Source: Mansonella perstans
Lineage: Eukaryota; Nematoda; Chromadorea; Rhabditida; Onchocercidae
Assembly (NCBI GenBank): GCA_037074765.1
Contig: JBAMDO010000278.1
Coordinates: forward strand, 1-64,000
DNA: 64,000 bases
Direction of reading: 5' to 3'
In this document: one piece after another, positions 58,111 through 64,000 of the stretch
How the letters are laid out: each line of letters begins with the position of its first letter
Numbering within the stretch: the first letter of the stretch is position 1
Made by a program: the position numbers and the translations under genes
The notes under the pieces: model-generated
The model's input: only the letters and a program-made list of their open reading frames with translations
Told to the model about the DNA's origin: nothing
Database searches by the model: none

Positions 58111-58205
58111 ATTTAAAAATAATTCTGCGAAAAATTTCAACACATTTAGTCACAAATAATTTCCAAAAAAAAAAAAAAAAAATTTAAAAATAATTCTGCG
58201 AAAAA
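58111..58205. repeat. 24-base direct repeat
   Basis: Identical 24-base blocks at 58111-58134 and 58182-58205 (core AAAAATAATTCTGCGAAAAA), separated by a sequence ending in an A18-like run. Confidence 0.92.
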
Positions 58206-58708
58206 CAAAGCCAGAAAAAATGCATTTTTATTTTACGGGGAATTAATTTGTTGAGAAATTAAAATTTTTGAACAAATTTTGAATTTTGCAAAAAAAAAAT
58301 GTTTTCTTTTTTTGACATAAGTTGACAGTTGTTTAATCAATTGATAATTTGTGCAAAATTTTATGTCAATTTATCGCATCTCTCATTTCTTCTTTTTTTT
58401 TGCTCATACATTTCTATAATATTTGGAGAACGGGAAAAAAATGAAATGAAATGAATGGGTCGATTTATACGGAATGATAACCGGATTTAATGAAATTGGC
58501 CCAATTTTGCTGTCGCTCTGCTTATTTCCTTAAAACTGAAATAAATGTCTTCGTTGAATACAAAAATGACGTGTCAGATGTCTTTGTTTTAATTTATTTT
58601 TTTTTTTTATTTTTAAATTTCGATCTTTTTTTATTTTTTTCCTTCATTTATTCTCACCATTTAATCCTTTTTTTTATTATTTTTTAATTTTTTTTCTTTA
58701 AACTGCAG

Positions 58709-58750
58709 ATTAACGACGAGACAAAGAGGCTACAAATGGACGATTATTAA
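58709..58750 (+). other. Candidate orphan 3'-terminal exon
   Basis: A strong acceptor (pyrimidine run, then AACTGCAG) is followed by 13 codons, INDETKRLQMDDY, and TAA, at about 43% GC. Charged composition and codon use look coding. No upstream exon was recognised on the plus strand after rpb-3, so the parent gene is unknown. Confidence 0.35.
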
Positions 58751-61022
58751 GTTTTTTTTTTTTCGTTCATCCATACCATTTTCTTTATTTGTTCAATTTT
58801 TTTTGATTGCTTTTAACAAAAATAAATTTAAAAAGTAAAATCATTGTAAGGAATTGAACGGAAATGTGCTTTTGAATTTATCAGAGATATCAGGAGTTGA
58901 TAGCTTGACATAAAATGACAAATGATTTGTAACGATTACTCAGGTGATAGTTGATTGCTAAAGATGACAATGATGACAATGAATAATAATGATGATAATT
59001 ACTGTCAATAATTTCTTGCAAATAAACGAATTAATAGACGACAATCAGTTCGTGTTAATAAGAGCAATGCTAAATGAAAAAATAGCAATTTCCACATATA
59101 ATAAAGAAAAAGTTGGTATTTTTATTGCAATAAGTATTAATAATAATTATTATTATATCAATAATAATCGCTTTTATAATCATTAATAATTATTATTGCC
59201 ATTACAGGTGTAATAGTTGGTAAATCACCCCTTTTATAATAATCAATAATAATGATCATTATTAATCGTTTGGAATAATTGTTAAAATTTTATTACTAAA
59301 CAAAAAAAATTTCTATCATTCGTCATAAAAGAGGAAATTTAAAAAAAAAATTAAAGAACCAGCTAAATTTCTTTCTTTTTCAATTCTTGATCTTGTCATA
59401 ATCTAATCGAAATTTAATGCAAATTGAATTTTCAGGCCAATTCTTTTCAGTTAATATCATTCAAAGAGCTGAGTAAAATGAAATTTTTATCACACTGATA
59501 AGAAAATTTTGTTTTAATTTGATTTGAATACTTTCTCAGTTTGATGGTAACAAATTTGCATTCTTTTTGATCAACTTTCTTTTTTTACAATTTCAGTTTA
59601 CAATTTAATAAAAGACGAAGAAGCTACATTCTGAAATTTTCATTTCAATTTTGTAAATTTTTACATTTATTTTTTTTCTTTTTCTGCTAAAATAAGATCT
59701 TTCAATTTTCCAATCGTTAAATCAACATTCTTGAAAGTATTAAAATTGTTTATAAACACATATTGCAATTTAAGTCAATAATGGTGTTAAATTAGGCTGA
59801 ATGATTGTGCTGTAACAATGAATTTCGTTTTGTTCCAACTTTAGCTTTTTCTCCTGTACTTTTTTAATTTTAATTAAACAGTAAGTTTTTCAGTTTAAGT
59901 TTCATTAATTGTTGACCGGTGCTGGCATGAAAAGTATGCCGAAAAATTAACCCGTTGTAGATCATCGAAAAATTGATCCTTATAGATGAAAAATTGACCG
60001 TTATGGATAAGATTATTGTTCCTAATGAAATAGTTTTGAGTTAATTGAAATCAAATTTAAGAATATTGCAGTCAATAATTTAATAAAAAACACTCTTAAT
60101 ATAATTTTTCGGCGAAATATCTTCCATGCCTTTTTTTTTGATACTGATAGAAGGAAATTTGCATTGGGAATAATAAATTTATTAAATGAAAATTTCAATT
60201 TTCTCGGTGACATTTTGTTTTTTTGACAACAAGAAAAAAACTTTGGTTTCCCAAGAAGAAGCAAATTAATTTAGATGTACAGACAGATATTTTTTGATTT
60301 CACTGAATTTCAACTTTCACCTGAAATACGAATGTTTAGAGTTTCCTGGATAATTTGATTATTTGATTTGTAGTATGAATTTCGCCAAAGATAAATATAG
60401 ACTTAAATATTTCAAAAATTATTTAACAGAAAAAATTAATTACCGAAAATAACAATTACAGAAAATTACTTGAGAATGAAGCACTATAATAAATGCATGG
60501 ATAAGAAAAGATATCTTGAAGATAATTAATTACGTAAAAACAATACTGAAGATAATTGATTACGTACAAAGACGTAGAAACAAACGAAATTAATTGATTA
60601 ACAAATTAATAAACAAATGTGTAGATAAATCAATAAATATGTTAACGATAATTAAAGTTAATTTGGCCAAAAATGAAAGTCGGATAAAATATATTGCGTA
60701 ATTTAAATTTGCAAATTACACTTTTAAAGAAATATTTGTAAAATTATTCACTATTAAATACCTTTCAAATATATTTCTTTCACAGACAATTAAATACTTT
60801 TGAGCTTTTCGGATCCGTTTTATGGAAAACTCATTGATAATAACTTATTTCATTTGAACAATAAACTTCCATTTTACAATTAATTAAATTAATGATTCCA
60901 AGGATTTTTTATTTCATTTAAGGAAAGTAGCTTTAAATAAGAAGGAATTAAACATGTTAACTAAGCAGTTATACGTATTAATTAAATAATTGAATATATT
61001 TGCATTTTGGTAAATTTTTCAC

Positions 61023-61103
61023 CAGACTGAAGGGACATTGAGCAATCAAATTTGTCGCTTTCCTGGGATTTGCTATCAAATACAACTGATTAGTTTGTTT
61101 TAG
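61023..61103. other. GC-richer exon-like island, strand ambiguous
   Basis: Minus strand: acceptor AATCAG, then 21 codons (61085-61023), LYLIANPRKATNLIAQCPFS and Leu, ending at a donor-like GTGAAA. Plus strand: acceptor TTTCACCAG, then 25 codons starting TEGTLSNQICRFPGICYQIQ and a TAG at 61101-61103. The minus reading has both splice borders. No family was identified. Confidence 0.3.
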
Positions 61104-62466
61104 CATAATTTTGGATTTCGAAAAATTTTAACAAAGAATACTTTCACCGTTTTCATCAGACAATTGCAAATATTCAATAAAGGAAGTTTTTGCAAACAGT
61201 TTCATCAATTTCCAAAAAAATAAAATTAATTGTGAAAAAAAATTGAAATTTGAAAGGCACAGAGAAGTCAAAACTTTACTAACTAAATTAATCTAATTTG
61301 AACTAATTAAGAAAAATTTGTAAATTGTTTAAAAAGCTTTTACTTTCATTTAATTTTTATAAAATAATTGCTAATCGAAAAAAAATTTTGCTTTGTAGAA
61401 AATTGATTGCAAGTATGACAAATAATTCCGGCAGTTTTAATTGATCATTTTCCAACTTTTTTTGGCACTAATTATTTATAAAAGTATATAATTATTGCTT
61501 GATCATCTAACATAGTTGTCATTTTTGACATAGTTTTTGACATCAATGGAATTAGTTTTTGACAACAGCGAAATTTAAGTTTAAAAAAAAAAAAAAAAAA
61601 CAGTTAGATGGGTTCAAATTTAAAAAAAAAGGAAAAAAAGTGACAGTTCAAAAAAATTCGAATTTAAAATAAAATCAAAATATTTCGTATTCTAATTAAT
61701 TTTTTTTCACATTAATTATATTCGAAACGATATTGTCATCAATGCTGCTATAACATCTAATGTTTAAATTTGTTTTTTTTTCAAAGCGTGTTTAATCATT
61801 TTTAATCAAATGATTAAATTTGAATTTCAGTCATTTAATTGAACAATTAAATTGAAACTTTATTTTTCAGTGTTTCCATTTGTCGATAATTTTTAGCAAA
61901 AGAAAAGAAAAGAAAAAAAAAACAAGAAGAAGCGATTCGTTTGCAAAAGTTTCCTTCCTTATCAGTTTATTTTATCGTTGAATTTAAGAAATTTTATCTT
62001 TTAACTTTTTTTTTGTCACCATTATATTTGTCGTTTTCTTTTCTTGGATTTATTGTCAAAATGAATTTTTATTTTTATCATTAAAAGTAAATAAAATTGC
62101 TAAAGTTATGCAAAACTGATTTTATCAAATTTTTAATTGCAATTAATAAATTTTTTTTCTTTTTCTTTTGGCACATTGAAAGAATGAAAATTTCATTTTT
62201 TTCTGTAAAAAAATCTTTTTTTTCCAAAAAAATTTTCTTTCATTTTATTACTTTTCCTAAAAAACTTTCCAGTTACAAAAATTTTTTTTTTGACTAAAGA
62301 AAAAAAGAATAGAATTGTTTTTGTAACAATTTATTGTTTAGGAAATTGTATTTTTATTTGTACTTTTTTACTCAATTAATTGTTTAATTTGTTTTTTAAA
62401 ATAAATTTTTGTGAAAAAAAACCAAAATAAATGAATTATATAATATGATCGTGATCTATTGTAGCA

Positions 62467-62550
62467 GCATATCCTGATAATTTAGTATGATATGCTTCTG
62501 GGATTTTTATCCCGGTAATTTAGCAGGGTGAATTTCTGGGATTTCTAAAT
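62467..62550. repeat. Diverged tandem duplication of about 42 bases
   Basis: Two neighbouring segments share ATCC(T/C)G(A/G)TAATTTAG and TTCTGGGATTT. Confidence 0.6.
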
Positions 62551-63539
62551 AATTTTGCGAATTTACTACTACTGCATTACATTTTTGATTAACAGCATAT
62601 ATAAAATACTTATCATCACCATCCCTCTTAAATATAATCGAATAAGTGAACTGATTAAGTTGTCATATTTTTATCTGCTTTGTTTAATGTATTCCGTCAT
62701 CTCATACTGCTGAACGAAACAATAAATACAGCGAAAATACACAGACCGGAATTGTGATCATTTTTATTTAAAAAAAAAATGTAAAATGAGAGAGAGAGAG
62801 ATGAAATTCATCTATGATGAATGAAAGAAAAAGAAAAAAAAAAAAACAAATTTCTGAAATAATTGTTAAGAATAAAATGAACAAATTTATCCAACCTAAA
62901 AAATATTTTTGAAAAAAAAGAAAAAAAATGTCATCAATAGATGAATTAATAAATCCATTCATATTAGAGGCTGAAAGTTTTTGGAGATAACGAATACATT
63001 TCATTTTGCAAATTTAAAATAATGGAATTATTGCTGAAAAAAATTCCGAAGCATTTTTGTTATATTTTGAAAATTCTTTTCAGTAATTTTACAAGAGCTA
63101 ATTAAATTAATTCATATCACTAATTATTCTTTTCCTGCGCATAGTTTTTTCTTCTCAAATTAATTATTTTATATTACTTTGTAATTTTGATTTCTGTTTT
63201 CTTTCATTATCGTTAAGAATTTGTTTTAATCACTTACTTTATTGTCATTATAATTTTAAAAGTCAATGAAATAAAGGAATTAATTTTATCATTCATTCTG
63301 TTATCAGTCTTTTTATTGTTATAAAAATGAAATCAGTTGTCGTTTATTGCAATTGCTTTTGTTATCGTCACAATAATAAAAATGGCAGTAGTGATATTGT
63401 TGCTTTGTTATTGCTCTTATTGTTATTTTTGGCATATTATTGATGTTTTATCACAATATGATTAAAACAATCATTTTTCATATTATAATTTAACATTCAT
63501 TTCAGTAACAAATGATACAATAATATTAATTAGTTGTAG

Positions 63540-63720
63540 TATTAGTTGTTGTAAGTAGTAGTAACTTAGTTTGAAGTTATGCTAGTAATAAGCTGTAATT
63601 ACTAAGTTATGCTAGTAATAAGCTGTAATTGTAGTTATAGTAGTTGTTGTAGTAGTAACTGTAATTGTAGTTGTAATAGCAGGTATGGGTGTGTAGTTGT
63701 CATAATAATTGTAGTAGTAG
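63540..63720. repeat. GTAGTTGTA-type repeat with a perfect 27-base duplication
   Basis: TAGT/TTGT-rich tract. Within it a 27-base block is repeated exactly at 63574-63600 and 63604-63630 (period 30; core GTTATGCTAGTAATAAGCTG). Confidence 0.92.
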
Positions 63721-63835
63721 GTGTTAGAGTTGAACAAGTACAGGAATGATTTTAGAACTAACAATAAAATTGAATGCTGCTGAACGGCGTGTATCGGTGT
63801 GTAAGATAGATAAAATAGATAAAATATATATGTAT

Positions 63836-63892
63836 TATGGATGCACGGATGGACGGGGTGGATGGATGTATGGATGGACGGACGGATGAATA
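63836..63892. repeat. GGAT/GGAC tetranucleotide repeat
   Basis: ATGGATGCACGGATGGACGG and continuing GGAT/GGAC units, the most GC-rich repeat in the window. Confidence 0.85.
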
Positions 63893-63899
63893 GGCGTGG

Positions 63900-64000
63900 T
63901 CATTTTTAGTAATCAAGAACATCATTTTTCCCACTTCCTTCGCCCTCGGTTCTTTCTCAAAACGTCCTTGGAGAAGACGAAAAGAGGTAGATGAAAGCGG
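63900..64000. other. GC-richer right edge, possible exon
   Basis: The last 80 bases are about 48% GC. On the plus strand one frame reads FFPLPSPSVLSQNVLGEDEK then Arg and a stop. On the minus strand a frame open to the edge reads RFHLPLFVFSKDVLRKNRGR and on. Neither can be assigned without the neighbouring sequence. Confidence 0.2.

Larger units (their letters stand above)
52565..64000. other. 11 kb AT-rich region downstream of rpb-3
   Basis: No complete gene was recognised. It holds long A/T runs, local duplications (56030-56517, 57621-57998, 58111-58205, 63574-63630), simple repeats, and exon-like islands at 58709-58750 and 61023-61103. Composition becomes GC-richer in the last 270 bases, where a gene may begin or end beyond the window. 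No AATAAA close to the rpb-3 stop was found. Confidence 0.55.

Overview
The window looks like nuclear DNA of a nematode, probably a filarial or other spirurid worm. The evidence is very AT-rich non-coding DNA, many small GT-AG introns with TTTTCAG-type acceptors, acceptors lying 0-13 bases before start codons with no visible upstream exon (the mark of spliced-leader trans-splicing), a nematode-type globin, and best matches to nematode/metazoan housekeeping families. The filarial assignment is inference from base composition and intron size. No bacterial gene, transposase, reverse transcriptase, rRNA or convincing tRNA was seen.

Layout. (1) 1-1498, minus strand: 5' three exons of a globin with a candidate N-myristoylation start; it runs off the left edge. 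(2) 1499-11963: about 10 kb of AT-rich DNA with a TGAA satellite and three weak orphan exon candidates. (3) 11964-13904, minus: complete four-exon heterochromatin protein 1 (chromodomain plus chromoshadow domain). (4) 13905-15738: divergent intergenic region with degenerate repeats. (5) 15739-17011, plus: PRKRIP1-like spliceosome-associated protein, then 17438-20938, plus: ABHD16A-like phosphatidylserine lipase; the 426-base gap and spliced-leader-like acceptors suggest an operon. (6) 20939-36056: 15 kb gene desert with micro- and minisatellites and a few GC-richer islands. (7) 36057-43795, plus: poly(C)-binding protein (PCBP/PES-4 type) with two KH domains and a polyglutamine tract. (8) 44826-49688, minus: LENG8/Thp3-like SAC3-GANP protein, convergent with (7). 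(9) 50753-52564, plus: RPB3, the third-largest RNA polymerase II subunit, divergent from (8). (10) 52565-64000: 11 kb AT-rich DNA with duplicated segments, microsatellites and orphan exon candidates.

Six of the seven recognised genes could be reconstructed from start to stop. In all seven, every visible coding intron joins in phase, except one junction in ABHD16A where the donor is ambiguous. Functionally the set leans to RNA and chromatin: HP1 (heterochromatin), RPB3 (transcription), PRKRIP1 (splicing), LENG8 (mRNA processing/export) and PCBP (RNA binding), plus one lipid hydrolase and one globin. I found no clearly new multi-gene system. The best leads are a long perfect hairpin inside an ABHD16A intron, the two-KH PCBP, the acylated-globin N-terminus, the possible operon, and GC-rich exon-like islands in otherwise gene-free DNA.
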